A stretch of DNA of 64,000 nucleotides from Chloroflexota bacterium (lineage in GTDB: Bacteria > Chloroflexota > Anaerolineae > Aggregatilineales > UBA2796). The notes beneath the pieces are model-generated. The model saw only the letters and a list, made by a program, of their open reading frames with translations. It made no database searches and was not told the origin of the DNA. Made by a program: the position numbers and the translations under genes. Where the stretch lies: assembly GCA_021325095.1 (NCBI GenBank), contig JAJPHV010000018.1, positions 1 through 64,000 on the forward strand, read 5' to 3'. Positions 43,148 through 52,535 of the stretch are shown here, piece after piece; the stretch's first letter is position 1; every line of letters begins with the position of its first letter.

Positions 43148-43954
43148 TCACCCCCTTGCGCACGCCGCGCGCAGACTGGCCGCCAGCTTTTTGACGGCTT
43201 CGATGCCGTCCGTCTCCATCAGCCGGATCAGGGCGCTGGCAACGACCACGCCGTCGGCCAGCCCGGCGATCATCTTCACCTGGTCGGGCTTGCTGATGCC
43301 AAAACCAACGCTCAAGGGCAGCGTCGTCAGGCTGCGCACCCGTCGGACGTAGTCGCCCAGGTCGGGCAGCACGTCACGCGCTCCGGTGACGCCCGTCACC
43401 GAAACCAGGTACACGAATCCGTGCGCGCTGGCGACGACCTGCCGGATGCGCTCCGGCGTGCTGGTCGGGGCCAGCAGCGGGATCAGCGCCAGACCGCTGG
43501 CCGCGCAGTAGCCGGCCATTTCGCCTGCTTCCTCCGGCGGCAGATCGGGAACGATGAAGCCGCTGCCGCCCGCTTCTGCCACATCGCGCACATAACGCTC
43601 CATGCCGTAAGCCAGGATCGGGTTGATGTAGCCCATCAAGATGAGCGGCGCCGTCACGCCGCGTGAACGCAGTGTCCGCACCGCCTGGATGCAGTCCGCC
43701 GCTCGGATGCCGTTGTGCAGCGCCACCTGCGAGGCGTGCTGGATGGTCGGGCCGTCGGCCAGCGGATCGGAGAAGGGCACGCCCAGTTCGATGATGTCCC
43801 CCCCGGCCTGGACCAGCGCCTCGATCACCGCCAGCGAGGTCGGTAAGTCGGGGTAGCCGATGGTGAAATAGGGCAGAAAGGCGGCGCGGTGCTCGGCACG
43901 CGCTCGGCTGAAGGTTTGCTCGATGGCGCTGAGGCCAGTTTGAATAGTGTTCAT
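43148..43954 (-). CDS. trpA: Tryptophan synthase alpha subunit
   Basis: TrpA cleaves indole-3-glycerol phosphate to indole and glyceraldehyde-3-phosphate. The 268-residue TIM barrel shows FLPYFTIGYPDLPTSL, IIELGVPFSDPLADGPTIQ with the catalytic Glu and Asp, LILMGYINPILAYG, FIVPDLPPEEA, and the phosphate site SVGFGISKPDQV plus ADGVVVASALI. It is the last gene of the trp operon, 58 bp after trpB. A downstream terminator was not clear. Confidence 0.95.
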   Translation of the reverse strand: MNTIQTGLSAIEQTFSRARAEHRAAFLPYFTIGYPDLPTSLAVIEALVQAGGDIIELGVPFSDPLADGPTIQHASQVALHNGIRAADCIQAVRTLRSRGVTAPLILMGYINPILAYGMERYVRDVAEAGGSGFIVPDLPPEEAGEMAGYCAASGLALIPLLAPTSTPERIRQVVASAHGFVYLVSVTGVTGARDVLPDLGDYVRRVRSLTTLPLSVGFGISKPDQVKMIAGLADGVVVASALIRLMETDGIEAVKKLAASLRAACARG

Positions 43955-44012
43955 GGTTGTCTTTCCGTCGCTTATAGGAGGCTGACTTTCGGTCAGCGCT
44001 CCTTGCTCAGTC

Positions 44013-45224
44013 CTATTGCCCCAACGCCTTGATCACTGTGTCCAGGTCTTTGTCGCCGCGCCCGGACAGGTTGACGAGCATGATCGAGTCGCGCGGCATG
44101 GTCGGCGCAAGGCGGATCGCCTCCGCGATGGCGTGTGACGATTCCAGCGCGGGGATGATGCCTTCCATCTTGCACAACATCTGGAAGCCTTCCAGTGCTT
44201 CGTCGTCGGTTGCCAGCGTGTATTCGGTGCGGCCCAATTCGCGCAGGTAGCTGTGTTCCGGCCCGACGGCGGCGTAATCCAGGCCCGCCGAGATGCTGTG
44301 CGTCTCGGCGATTTGCCCGTTCTCGTCCTGCAAGACGTAGGAGCGCGAGCCGTGCAGCACGCCCAGCCGTCCTTTGGATGGATCGGAGAAGCGAGCCGCG
44401 TGCTCCCCGCTGGCGATGCCGCGCCCACCTGCCTCCACACCGATCAGCCGCACGTCGGCGTCATCCTTGAACGGGTAGAACAGGCCAATCGAATTGCTGC
44501 CGCCGCCCACGCAGGCCACGCATACGTCCGGCAGCCTCCCGGCCAGTTCGACGATCTGCTGGCGGGCCTCGATCCCGATCACCGACTGGAAATCGCGCAC
44601 CATGACCGGGTAGGGATGCGGGCCGAGCGCCGATCCGAGCAGATAGTAGGTGTCGCGCACGTTCGTCACCCAGTCGCGGATCGCCTCGTTGATGGCGTCC
44701 TTGAGCGTCCGGCTGCCGCTGTCTACTGCGCAGACTTCCGCACCGAGCAGTCTCATTCGGAAAACGTTGGGCTGCTGGCGGGCCATGTCCACGCTGCCCA
44801 TGTAGACGTGGCAATCCAGGCCGAGCAGCGCGCAAGCGGTAGCCGAGGCGACGCCGTGCTGGCCCGCGCCCGTCTCCGCGATGATGCGCTGCTTGCCCAT
44901 GCGCTTGGCGAGCAGAGCCTGACCGAGCGCGTTGTTGATCTTGTGCGCCCCGCTGTGCGCCAGGTCTTCACGCTTCAAGTAGATTTGCGCGCCGCCCAGG
45001 TGTTCCGACAGCCGCCGGGCATAGCTGATCGGCGTGGGCCGCCCGGTGTAGGTGCGGTGAAGCTGCGCCAGCTCCGCCTGAAAATCGGGATCGTCTCTGA
45101 GGCGCATGTACGCCTCGGTCAGTTCGTCCAGCGCCGGGATGAGCGTTTCCGGGACGAAGCGCCCGCCATATTTTCCAAAATAGCCGCGCTCGTCGGGCAG
45201 CGCGATCTGGGGTTGTGCAGTCAT
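44013..45224 (-). CDS. trpB: Tryptophan synthase beta subunit
   Basis: TrpB joins indole and serine with PLP. The 403-residue protein begins with [21 protein letters not shown]. The PLP lysine is in [21 protein letters not shown], the Glu-containing block is [20 protein letters not shown], and [15 protein letters not shown] binds the cofactor phosphate. This is the standard TrpB1 form that pairs with TrpA. It overlaps trpF by four bases. Confidence 0.96.
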   Translation of the reverse strand: MTAQPQIALPDERGYFGKYGGRFVPETLIPALDELTEAYMRLRDDPDFQAELAQLHRTYTGRPTPISYARRLSEHLGGAQIYLKREDLAHSGAHKINNALGQALLAKRMGKQRIIAETGAGQHGVASATACALLGLDCHVYMGSVDMARQQPNVFRMRLLGAEVCAVDSGSRTLKDAINEAIRDWVTNVRDTYYLLGSALGPHPYPVMVRDFQSVIGIEARQQIVELAGRLPDVCVACVGGGSNSIGLFYPFKDDADVRLIGVEAGGRGIASGEHAARFSDPSKGRLGVLHGSRSYVLQDENGQIAETHSISAGLDYAAVGPEHSYLRELGRTEYTLATDDEALEGFQMLCKMEGIIPALESSHAIAEAIRLAPTMPRDSIMLVNLSGRGDKDLDTVIKALGQ

Positions 45225-45928
45225 AATCGAGTTAATTCCTTGTCTGCTTCTCTCACCGCCTGGATAAACGCCCTGACCTTACCGTGATCTTTCTTGCCCG
45301 GTGACTCCTCCGTACCGCTTGCCACGTCCACTGCCCAGGGCCGCACCGCGCGGATCGCATCGCCCACGTTGTCCGGCGTCAGGCCACCTGCCAGCACCAA
45401 TCGGGACACCCGCGTCGCCAACTGCCGGGCAATGTCCGCGTCGGCGCGCTCGCCCGTGCCGCCCGGCAAGCTGGCGTGGTAGGCATCGGCCAGCAGCAGC
45501 GGACACCAGTGCGGCGTTTGGAACGGGCGCGGCGGATCGCCCGCTTCGGCATCGAAGTTGACCAGTTCCAGCCCAACCAGCGCCTCGTCCAGTGTGCGCG
45601 GCTGGATGGCCGGGAAGGCTGCACCGTACACCGCAGCCCGAATCTCGTTCAGACCTTCGCGGTTCGTGCGATGAACCTGCGCCGCTTTGAGACCACATTC
45701 GGTCAGCGTGCGGTGCAGCTCCTCACAGGGCGGGTTGACGAACACGCCCACGCCGACAGGTTCTAGTTCCTCACCCGCGAACGCGCCCATGATCCGCGCC
45801 GCCACTTCGGGATCGGCCTTACGCGGACTTTTCTCGTAGAAGATAAAGCCCAGGAAATCCGCGCCGGCCTCGACGGCGACCCGTGCATCAAGAAAGTTGG
45901 TGATCCCGCAAATCTTGACCAGGGTCAT
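45221..45928 (-). CDS. trpF: Phosphoribosylanthranilate isomerase
   Basis: TrpF converts phosphoribosylanthranilate to the deoxyribulose isomer. The 235-residue barrel starts [20 protein letters not shown], with the catalytic Cys in KICGIT. It has [29 protein letters not shown] and [20 protein letters not shown], then [20 protein letters not shown] at the phosphate site. The length is slightly above the usual 200-210 residues. It overlaps both neighbours, trpC and trpB, by four bases each. Confidence 0.95.
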   Translation of the reverse strand: MTLVKICGITNFLDARVAVEAGADFLGFIFYEKSPRKADPEVAARIMGAFAGEELEPVGVGVFVNPPCEELHRTLTECGLKAAQVHRTNREGLNEIRAAVYGAAFPAIQPRTLDEALVGLELVNFDAEAGDPPRPFQTPHWCPLLLADAYHASLPGGTGERADADIARQLATRVSRLVLAGGLTPDNVGDAIRAVRPWAVDVASGTEESPGKKDHGKVRAFIQAVREADKELTRL

Positions 45929-46737
45929 GATCGCCGCCCCTGCCGCTTGACGCTGCTCAGGGCGCGCACCTGTGCGCCCATGTCCGGTGACTTGACGATG
46001 GATTCGCCGACGAGAATGGCGTCCACGCCCGCCGCCGCGACTCGCTCCACGTCCTCGACGGTGAAGATGCCACTCTCGGCCACCAGCGTCACGTCCGGCG
46101 GGGCCATCGACGCCAGCTGTTCGGTGACGCTCAGATCGACGGTGAAGGTGTGCAGGTCGCGGTTGTTGATGCCGATCAAGGGTGGGTTGAGGCGCAGCGC
46201 CCGTTCCATTTCCTGCTCGGTGTGAACTTCGATCAGTGCAGCAAGGCTGTAATCCCAGGCTGCATTGAACAAATCTTGCAAGCGCGAATCGTCCAGAATG
46301 GCAACGATCAGCAGAATGGCATCCGCGCCCGCCGCTCGCGCCTCGATGATCTGCCGCTGATCGATGGTGAAATCCTTGCGCAGTACCGGGATCGGCACGG
46401 CGCTGTGCACGGCGCGTAGATCGTCCAGGCTGCCCTTGAAGAAGTCCTGATCGGTCAGCACGGAGATGGCCGCCGCGCCGCTCTGCGCATAGGTTTTGCC
46501 GAGCGCTACCGGGTCAAAATGCTCGATCAAGATGCCTTTGGAGGGCGAGGCGTGCTTGATCTCCGCGATCAGGGCTATCTGCTCACGTTGGAGTGCTCCG
46601 GCAAAGTCTCGCGGAGCGTGGAGCCTGGCACTCTGTACAGCGCGGGGATGAACGTGCAGCGCCGCCACTTCCTCGACCTTACGGGCCACAATCTTGTCGA
46701 GGATCGTGCCCGTCGCTGTGATGCCCTTGAGTGCCAT
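45925..46737 (-). CDS. trpC: Indole-3-glycerol phosphate synthase
   Basis: TrpC closes the indole ring. The 270-residue protein has the motifs LIAEIKHASPSKGIL (catalytic Glu, Lys), AISVLTDQDFFKGSL, VLRKDFTIDQRQIIEARAAG (catalytic Lys), LLIVAIL, IGINNRDLHTF and LVAESGIFTVEDVERV. The start overlaps the trpD stop by one base (TGATG-type junction seen on the minus strand), so the genes are coupled. Confidence 0.95.
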   Translation of the reverse strand: MALKGITATGTILDKIVARKVEEVAALHVHPRAVQSARLHAPRDFAGALQREQIALIAEIKHASPSKGILIEHFDPVALGKTYAQSGAAAISVLTDQDFFKGSLDDLRAVHSAVPIPVLRKDFTIDQRQIIEARAAGADAILLIVAILDDSRLQDLFNAAWDYSLAALIEVHTEQEMERALRLNPPLIGINNRDLHTFTVDLSVTEQLASMAPPDVTLVAESGIFTVEDVERVAAAGVDAILVGESIVKSPDMGAQVRALSSVKRQGRRS

Positions 46738-47771
46738 CAGTTCGCCACCTGGACGTAGCGCTGCGAGTACTCGACCAGCGCATTCAACTTGTCCAGTGCC
46801 GCGCCGCTGTCGATGCTCTGCGCCGCCAGCTTGATCCCGGTGGGCAGGTCAGCCGCCAGCCCGCCCGCCACGATCCCGGCCCCGGCGTTGAGCAGCACCA
46901 CGTCGCGCTTGGCGCTGTCCAGCGAACCGTCCAGCAAGCCGCGCGTGATGGCCGCGTTCTGCTGCGGGTCGCCGCCGAGCAAATCCTCCGGCTGGCAAGG
47001 CTTGAAGCCGAGCGACTGCGGATCAAGCGTGTAGGTGCGTACCGTGCCATCGCGCAGTTCGCTGACGCGGTTGGGGCCGGTGGTCGTCAATTCGTCCAGG
47101 CCGCCGTCGCCATGCACCACAAAGGCCGCCTCGCCACCAAGCTGGCATAATACGTTCGCCAGCGGCTCGGTCAGTTCCGGCGCGTAGACGCCCATCAATT
47201 GGCGGCGTGCCCCGGCGGGGTTGGTCAGCGGGCCGAGGATGTTAAAAATCGTGCGCACGCCCAGTTCGCGCCGGGGGCCGATGGCGTGCTTCATGGCCGG
47301 GTGGAAGGCGGGCGCGAACAGGAACCCGATCCCCACCTGGTCGATGCACTCCCCGACCTGTTCCGGCGTCAGGTTGAGGTTGACGCCCAGCGCACCCAAC
47401 ACGTCGGCGGAGCCGGATTTGCTGGACACGGAGCGGTTGCCGTGCTTGGCGACGGGCAGCCCCGCGCCCGCCACGACGAAGGCTACCGTCGTAGAGATGT
47501 TGAACGTGCCCACGCCGTCGCCGCCCGTGCCGCAGGTGTCGATCACCCCATTGGTGCGCAGGGGCGGATGGTTGGCGGCGCGGCGCATCGAGCGGGCGCT
47601 GCCGGTGATCTCGTCCACTGTTTCGCCCTTGAGCCGCAGAGCCATCAGGTAGCCGCCGATCTGGGCGGGCGTGGCCGCTCCCATCATGATCTCGTCCATC
47701 GCGGCTTCGGCTTCTTCAAGGGTCAGGTCTTGCCGCTTCGATATTTTGCTGATCGCGTGTTGGATGCTCAT
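46737..47771 (-). CDS. trpD: Anthranilate phosphoribosyltransferase
   Basis: TrpD transfers phosphoribose from PRPP to anthranilate. The 344-residue protein has a helical N-terminal domain (LTLEEAEAAMDEIMMGAATPAQIGGYLMAL). The substrate loops are DTCGTGGDGVGTFNISTTVA, AKHGNRSVSSKSGSADVLGALG, the FAPAFHPAMKHAIGPRRELGVRT stretch and FNILGPLTNPAG. It is not fused to trpG. It begins 26 bp after trpG. Confidence 0.95.
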   Translation of the reverse strand: MSIQHAISKISKRQDLTLEEAEAAMDEIMMGAATPAQIGGYLMALRLKGETVDEITGSARSMRRAANHPPLRTNGVIDTCGTGGDGVGTFNISTTVAFVVAGAGLPVAKHGNRSVSSKSGSADVLGALGVNLNLTPEQVGECIDQVGIGFLFAPAFHPAMKHAIGPRRELGVRTIFNILGPLTNPAGARRQLMGVYAPELTEPLANVLCQLGGEAAFVVHGDGGLDELTTTGPNRVSELRDGTVRTYTLDPQSLGFKPCQPEDLLGGDPQQNAAITRGLLDGSLDSAKRDVVLLNAGAGIVAGGLAADLPTGIKLAAQSIDSGAALDKLNALVEYSQRYVQVAN

Positions 47772-47797
47772 AATTATCTTCTCCCCTGCATTATAGT

Positions 47798-48367
47798 TTA
47801 CAGTCGGTTTTCCAGGAAGTTTTGCAAGATGCGCGGGCCACAGGCTGTCAGGATGCTTTCCGGGTGGAACTGCACGCCCACCACCGGATACTCGACGTGC
47901 CGCAGCGCCATGATCTCGCCCTGATCGGTGACTGCCGTAACCTTGAGCACGTCCGGCAGCTTCGGCTGATCCACGATCAGACTGTGGTAGCGCGTGGCCT
48001 CGAAGGGCGAAGGAACCCCGTCAAAGAGCGGATCGTTGTGGTGATACACCTGCGACGTTTTGCCATGCATCAGCCGGGGCGCGCGCACGACCTCGCCGCC
48101 GAAGACCTGCCCGATGCACTGGTGGCCCAGGCACACGCCCAGCGTCGGGATTTTCGGCCCCAGGCGGCGGATCGTTTCGAGCGAGATGCCGCCGTCGTCG
48201 GGTGTGCCGGGGCCGGGCGAGATGACGATGTGCGACGGGGCCAGCGCTTCCAGTTCGTCAACGGTCAGCGCGTCGTTGCGGTAGACTCGAATGTCCGCGC
48301 CAAGCTGCCCGAACGCCTGCGCGACGTTGTAGGTGAAGCTGTCGTAGTTATCGATCAAGACGATCAT
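47798..48367 (-). CDS. trpG: Anthranilate synthase component II, glutamine amidotransferase
   Basis: TrpG supplies ammonia from glutamine to TrpE. The 189-residue class I amidotransferase has the motif [35 protein letters not shown], the nucleophile Cys in [16 protein letters not shown], and the His-Glu pair in [12 protein letters not shown]. It follows trpE by 121 bp, a gap that holds a repeat remnant. Confidence 0.95.
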   Translation of the reverse strand: MIVLIDNYDSFTYNVAQAFGQLGADIRVYRNDALTVDELEALAPSHIVISPGPGTPDDGGISLETIRRLGPKIPTLGVCLGHQCIGQVFGGEVVRAPRLMHGKTSQVYHHNDPLFDGVPSPFEATRYHSLIVDQPKLPDVLKVTAVTDQGEIMALRHVEYPVVGVQFHPESILTACGPRILQNFLENRL

Positions 48368-48389
48368 CGTTTCCCCTTTCGCTGGAATT

Positions 48390-48415
48390 CACCTCGCCCC
48401 CGGCCCCTCTCGAGG
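48390..48415. repeat. GC-rich palindromic repeat, partial copy 7
   Basis: CACCTCGCCCCCGGCCCCTC then TCGAGG resembles the outer arm of the repeat family, between trpE and trpG. The right arm is not recognisable. Confidence 0.35.
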
Positions 48416-48488
48416 GAAGCCGATCTCTATTCAGCCCCGCAGGGGCTTCGTAATCTCGGCCCTGCGGCTTTAGGGCGCACGGCGAGGT

Positions 48489-50024
48489 TCAAAACAACCC
48501 CTCTTCCGCATTCTGGATGGCGACGGCCACCGCCCGCGCCTTGTTAAGCGACTCCTCGTACTCGCGGGTCGGGTCGCTATCCGCTACCAGTCCAGCGCCC
48601 GCCTGAATGTACGCTGTCCGACCACGCATGAGCAGTGTGCGAATGGCGATACACGTATCCATGCTGCCGCCGTAGCTGAAATAGCCCACCGCGCCGCCGT
48701 ACAGCCCGCGCCGCGTCCCCTCCAATTCCTCGATGATCTCCATCGCCCGAATCTTGGGCGCGCCGGACAGCGTGCCCGCCGGGAACGTGGCGCGGATCAG
48801 ATCGTAGGCGTCCATGCCTTCGCGCAGGTGGCCCTGGACATGCGAAACGATGTGCATGACGTGCGAGAAGCGCTCGACGATCATCATCTGCGGGACAGTG
48901 ACCGTGCCGTAATCGCAGACGCGGCCCAGATCGTTGCGGCCCAGGTCAACCAGCATGACGTGTTCGGCGCGTTCTTTCGGATCGGCCAGCATTGCCGCCT
49001 CGTTTTGCTGATCCTGTTCATGGGTCAGGCCGCGCGGCGCTGTCCCGGCAATAGGCCGCACCATCGCCGTTCGCGTTTCGGCATCGAAGCGCACCATCAT
49101 CTCCGGTGACGCGCCGATGACGTGGATGTCGTCCGCCGGGAAATTCAGCAGGAACATATACGGCGATGGGTTGAGCATCCGCAGCGCCCGGTAAATGGCA
49201 AACGGATCGGCGTTCGTCTCCCGCGAAAGCCGCTGCGACAATACGATCTGGAAAGCGTCGCCCGCCGCGATGTACTCTTTGGCGCGCCGCACGCGCTCCT
49301 CAAATTCAGCCTGCGTCACGTTCGAGGTTAGCTGGCTCTGGTTGGCCGATTCCGGTACAGGCGCAGTGGGCAACGGTGCTTTCAGGCGCGCGACAATGGC
49401 CTCAATCCGCTCGGCGGCTGCATCGTAGGCGGCGCGCGGATCGCCCTGGTTGTGGGCATTCGAGAGGACGATCAACTGATGCTTGACGTGGTCGAACATG
49501 ACCAGGGTATCGACCAGCATGAAGGCTGCATCGGGCAGCTTCAGATCGTCGGTGGCGGTGGCGGGCAGCCGCTCGAAGGAACGCACAATGTCGTAGCTCA
49601 GGAAGCCCACCGCGCCGCCGACAAAGCGTGGCAGATTGGGCAGCGCCACCGGGTTGAAGCGCTCCACCGCGTTCTTGATCACGCTCAAAGCATCCTGGCC
49701 GGGTTGCAGTGTGCTGGCCGTGATCTGGTCGCCGCGCTGCTCGCGCACCTGCTGGCCCTGCGCGGTGAGGATCGCGGTGGGGTTGATGCCCAGGAACGAG
49801 TAGCGGGCTACCTGCTCGCCGCCCTCCACGCTTTCCAGCAAAAAGGACGCTTCGCCGGGCTGGGCCAGCTTCAGGTAAACGGAAACGGGCGTTTCGAGAT
49901 CGGCAGGCAGGGCGCGGTACACGGGGACAAGATCGCCCTGCTCAAACAGTTGAGCGACTTCCTCAAACGAGGGCGCATACAGACTGCGCGCAATGGGGCG
50001 AAAGGCGACAGGTGATGCGGTCAT
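48489..50024 (-). CDS. trpE: Anthranilate synthase component I
   Basis: TrpE turns chorismate into anthranilate with ammonia from TrpG. The 511-residue protein begins MTASPVAFRPIARSLYAPSF with GGAGG upstream; a longer in-frame reading would extend into the leader terminator and is rejected. The feedback site for tryptophan is visible as SFLLESVEGGEQVARYSFLG. The chorismate-binding half shows FQIVLSQRLSRETNADPFAI, LNPSPYMFLLNFP, RPIAGTAPRG, HVMLVDLGRNDLGRV, and FPAGTLSGAPKIRAMEIIEEL. It is the first gene of trpEGDCFBA, behind a T-box leader. Confidence 0.95.
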   Translation of the reverse strand: MTASPVAFRPIARSLYAPSFEEVAQLFEQGDLVPVYRALPADLETPVSVYLKLAQPGEASFLLESVEGGEQVARYSFLGINPTAILTAQGQQVREQRGDQITASTLQPGQDALSVIKNAVERFNPVALPNLPRFVGGAVGFLSYDIVRSFERLPATATDDLKLPDAAFMLVDTLVMFDHVKHQLIVLSNAHNQGDPRAAYDAAAERIEAIVARLKAPLPTAPVPESANQSQLTSNVTQAEFEERVRRAKEYIAAGDAFQIVLSQRLSRETNADPFAIYRALRMLNPSPYMFLLNFPADDIHVIGASPEMMVRFDAETRTAMVRPIAGTAPRGLTHEQDQQNEAAMLADPKERAEHVMLVDLGRNDLGRVCDYGTVTVPQMMIVERFSHVMHIVSHVQGHLREGMDAYDLIRATFPAGTLSGAPKIRAMEIIEELEGTRRGLYGGAVGYFSYGGSMDTCIAIRTLLMRGRTAYIQAGAGLVADSDPTREYEESLNKARAVAVAIQNAEEGLF

Positions 50025-50040
50025 AGGTCGGCTCCTCCAG

Positions 50041-50080
50041 GAAACACAAAACCCCTCTCCTCGAAGGGACGAGAGGGGTT
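50041..50080 (-). terminator. T-box-controlled attenuator terminator of the trp operon
   Basis: On the minus strand AACCCCTCTC (50080-50071) pairs with GAGAGGGGTT (50059-50050) around an 11-base loop and is followed by TTGTGTTTC. It lies directly after the T-box motif and 17 bp before the trpE Shine-Dalgarno region, as expected for a transcriptional T-box. Confidence 0.88.
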
Positions 50081-50366
50081 CTCCCGTGGTGCCACCCAAC
50101 TTATCTCTGCCATTGTGCCCCAAGGAGGGGTCAGTGGCCGAGATCACTCATTGCAGGTACAAGCGCACTATACCTTCAGCCCTGTTAACGGTGGCGGCTC
50201 CGGCTTGGGCTACTGGCACGCGGCGTTTGCCCTTGCAGCTCCCCGGCCCATTCCCCGTCTGCGCCTGTACCGCCTTCTCAGCATCTCGGCGGCTCTCTGA
50301 ACATCGCTTGACGAGTACTCGCCCGGATCAGCGCTTTTGTGTGGTACTTTACAACTTTTTAATGAT
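50050..50366 (-). ncRNA. T-box leader (tRNA-sensing riboswitch) of the trp operon
   Basis: The minus strand carries the conserved T-box TGGGTGGCACCACGG (50098-50084), whose TGGC bulge pairs with the NCCA end of uncharged tRNA and forms the antiterminator. Upstream, CAGAGAGCCGCC and AAGGCGG form part of the stem I base with an AGAGA motif. GGGGAATGGGCC contains TGG at 50250-50248, a plausible tryptophan specifier codon. CACCGTTAACAGGG resembles the stem III region. The terminator follows at 50080-50050. Binding of uncharged tRNA-Trp should let transcription reach trpE. The 5' end is inferred from the promoter at 50374. The specifier assignment is tentative. Confidence 0.88.
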
Positions 50367-50373
50367 GTTGACC

Positions 50374-50402
50374 ATGCTAAACCGGATTGCCGGACTTGTC
50401 AA
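50374..50402 (-). promoter_or_regulatory. Promoter of the trp operon
   Basis: On the minus strand TTGACA (50402-50397) and TAGCAT (50379-50374) are exactly 17 bp apart, upstream of the T-box leader. The -35 box is a perfect consensus. Confidence 0.7.
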
Positions 50403-50492
50403 GGTTGTTATGCAAGTTTCACAAATTCGTGCTTTAATGGGCGAAGGCAATCTCATCTTGACGACACTCTGCCCAATAACAAGGAGGCCACA

Positions 50493-51674
50493 ATGCGTTT
50501 GCGGTTGGTGGTGTGTATCGTATTGGTCGCCGTTTGGGTCCCACGTTCGCTGCGCGCGCAAGAGGGCAGCCCCATCCAGGTGGAACTGAAGCCGACGCCG
50601 CTTGCCAACGCCAACGGGCTGGGAAAAGCGACTGGATCGGCCACGCTCGATGCAGCGAGTGGCTGGGTCACGTTGACAATGAAACTGCCCGATGGGTATA
50701 AGATACCTGAAAAGACGGTGTTTGAAGGCTGGCTGGTGGATGCTGGTGCGATTGCCAGTCCTGCCAATAATGCGGCCACCGCCGACGAACGCTTCGGCCC
50801 TCGTTATGGCAACCGGACGGTGGCGGCGTTGGAAAATGCGATTGGCTATTGGCTGACCGCAGGCCAATTGGTGGATGACGGAAAGGGCAACCTGACCGCC
50901 GCTATGAAATGGCCCAACTATAACCTGGCGCCCTACGACACAGTATTCATCACCATTGAAACTGATGGCAACGTCACGCCCTGGGATCCGCGCCCTGGCT
51001 CGAATATTCTGCAAGGCGCAATCAGTGACGGTAAGCCCGGCGAAGCGGTGGATGTCGATAAGCTGCTCGGCCCAATGCCCGACCTCAGCACCGGACAGGG
51101 CATTTCGCTCCGGCTGACCAGGCTCGGCGAAGCCGCCGGGCTGAAAGGCGCGACGGGCAAGGCTTTCATCCTGACGGAAGCCGCCGCAGCCGAAATAGAC
51201 GTGAAGCTGCCAGCAGGCGCCAAGCTGCCAGACGGTGCGGTGCTGGAAGCCTGGGTCACGGACGCCGGACGGCTGACACCGTTCGGGAAAACCCATGTTC
51301 ACAATGCCGACAACAAACTTGGCCCGTCGCTGAACAACGCTTACCTGGGCGCAATCATGGACGCCATCCCGTTCTCGACCAGCCTGGGCGTCCTGAAAGC
51401 CGACTCCAGCGGAACGTACACGCTGCAAGTCCAGTGGCAAAAATATGCCTTCCGGGTTTACGACATCGTTTCGGTGACACTCGAAGCGGACGGCGATACC
51501 GGAAAGTGGAATCCCCGGCCCGGCACGCCGGTCCTGGTCGGCCCCATCACGCCAGACGTGGACATGCCTTCGCTGCTGGCAGTGCCGGGAGAGGACGACA
51601 TGGCCCCACCTTCGGAGGTGGGTCGGCTAACCCCACCCCCGCCCACTGCCGCCGCAACCCAGACCGCCAAATAG
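50493..51674 (+). CDS. Secreted protein of two tandem homologous modules, unknown function
   Basis: The 393-residue product has a signal peptide (MRLRLVVCIVLVAVWVPRSL, cleaved near RAQ) and an AAGGAGG site five bases before ATG. Two modules of about 150 residues share a pattern. Module 1 has VFEGWLVDAGAIASP, ADERFGP, YDTVFITIETDGNVTPWDPRPGS; module 2 has VLEAWVTDAGRLTP, ADNKLGP, YDIVSVTLEADGDTGKWNPRPGT. They look like beta-sandwich units recalling the anti-sigma-K or CHRD-type folds, but no family is assigned. The C-terminus is Pro/Thr-rich. The gene is divergent from the trp leader. Confidence 0.75.
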   Translation: MRLRLVVCIVLVAVWVPRSLRAQEGSPIQVELKPTPLANANGLGKATGSATLDAASGWVTLTMKLPDGYKIPEKTVFEGWLVDAGAIASPANNAATADERFGPRYGNRTVAALENAIGYWLTAGQLVDDGKGNLTAAMKWPNYNLAPYDTVFITIETDGNVTPWDPRPGSNILQGAISDGKPGEAVDVDKLLGPMPDLSTGQGISLRLTRLGEAAGLKGATGKAFILTEAAAAEIDVKLPAGAKLPDGAVLEAWVTDAGRLTPFGKTHVHNADNKLGPSLNNAYLGAIMDAIPFSTSLGVLKADSSGTYTLQVQWQKYAFRVYDIVSVTLEADGDTGKWNPRPGTPVLVGPITPDVDMPSLLAVPGEDDMAPPSEVGRLTPPPPTAAATQTAK

Positions 51675-51763
51675 TAATATGGATCGTGGCCTCATCCACC
51701 CTCGCCGGACAATATCGACACGCCTGGCGGGGCCGACTTCGGAGCGAGACGGGGTGGGGCCAG

Positions 51764-52456
51764 TTACTGCCTGGCGCGGTTGGCCTGATACCAATCGCAG
51801 ATGTCCGTCAGCGGGCAGCGTTCGCAGTGCGGCGTTCCCCACACGCAGATTCGCTGGCCGTGTTTCAGATTGGCAATGTGGAAATTGAACAGCACATACG
51901 GATCGGGCGGCAGGAGATCGAGCAGCAGGGCGTGTGCCGCGTTGGGCGTGACCTTCGGCCCGATCAACCCGACGCGCTGTGAGACGCGGTGAACGTGCGT
52001 ATCGACGGGCAGGACGGGCTTGCTGAAGCAGAACAACAACACCAGCGAAGCCGTCTTGATGCCGACACCCGGCAGCGACATCAGCCAGTCGAGCGCCTGA
52101 TCGACGGGCATGTCCCGCAGGAATTCCAGCGACGCCTCGCCACGCTCCGCGAAGATTCGTTCGAGCGCACCTTTGATGTACGGCGCTTTGACCTCCGGGT
52201 AATTGGCGGGCGAAAGGGCCTCGGTCAGTTCATCGACGGGCGCATCACGGATCGCTTCCCACGACCCGAAGCGTTTCCACATGTTCCTGTAGGCCACCTC
52301 TTCGTTCTCCTGCGTGGTGCGGTGCGACAGGATGGTAGAGATCAGTTCGTGCATCGGCTCCCGGCGCGGCACGAGCGGCTGTGCGCCGTATAACGCCACC
52401 AACCGTTCGCAGACCGTTTGCGCCTTTTCGCGTAGTTGCTTAGGCGTTGCTGCCAT
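51764..52456 (-). CDS. nth: Endonuclease III (base-excision repair glycosylase/AP lyase)
   Basis: The 230-residue HhH-GPD enzyme removes oxidised pyrimidines. The helix-hairpin-helix is LMSLPGVGIKTASLVLLF with the catalytic Lys, the catalytic Asp is in VLPVDTHVHRVSQRVGLI, and a 4Fe-4S cluster is bound by CVWGTPHCERCPLTDIC (C-x6-C-x2-C-x5-C). The N-terminal STILSHRTTQENEEVAYRNM matches the family, with SHRT instead of the more common SAQT. It is monocistronic or leads a minus-strand group. Confidence 0.92.
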   Translation of the reverse strand: MAATPKQLREKAQTVCERLVALYGAQPLVPRREPMHELISTILSHRTTQENEEVAYRNMWKRFGSWEAIRDAPVDELTEALSPANYPEVKAPYIKGALERIFAERGEASLEFLRDMPVDQALDWLMSLPGVGIKTASLVLLFCFSKPVLPVDTHVHRVSQRVGLIGPKVTPNAAHALLLDLLPPDPYVLFNFHIANLKHGQRICVWGTPHCERCPLTDICDWYQANRARQ

Positions 52457-52535
52457 CGTACCTGACTCCTACGGCACAGTATGGCTCACGAACCGCCGAC
52501 TTTCACCAGCAAAGGGGTCTTCACACACGAATCTC

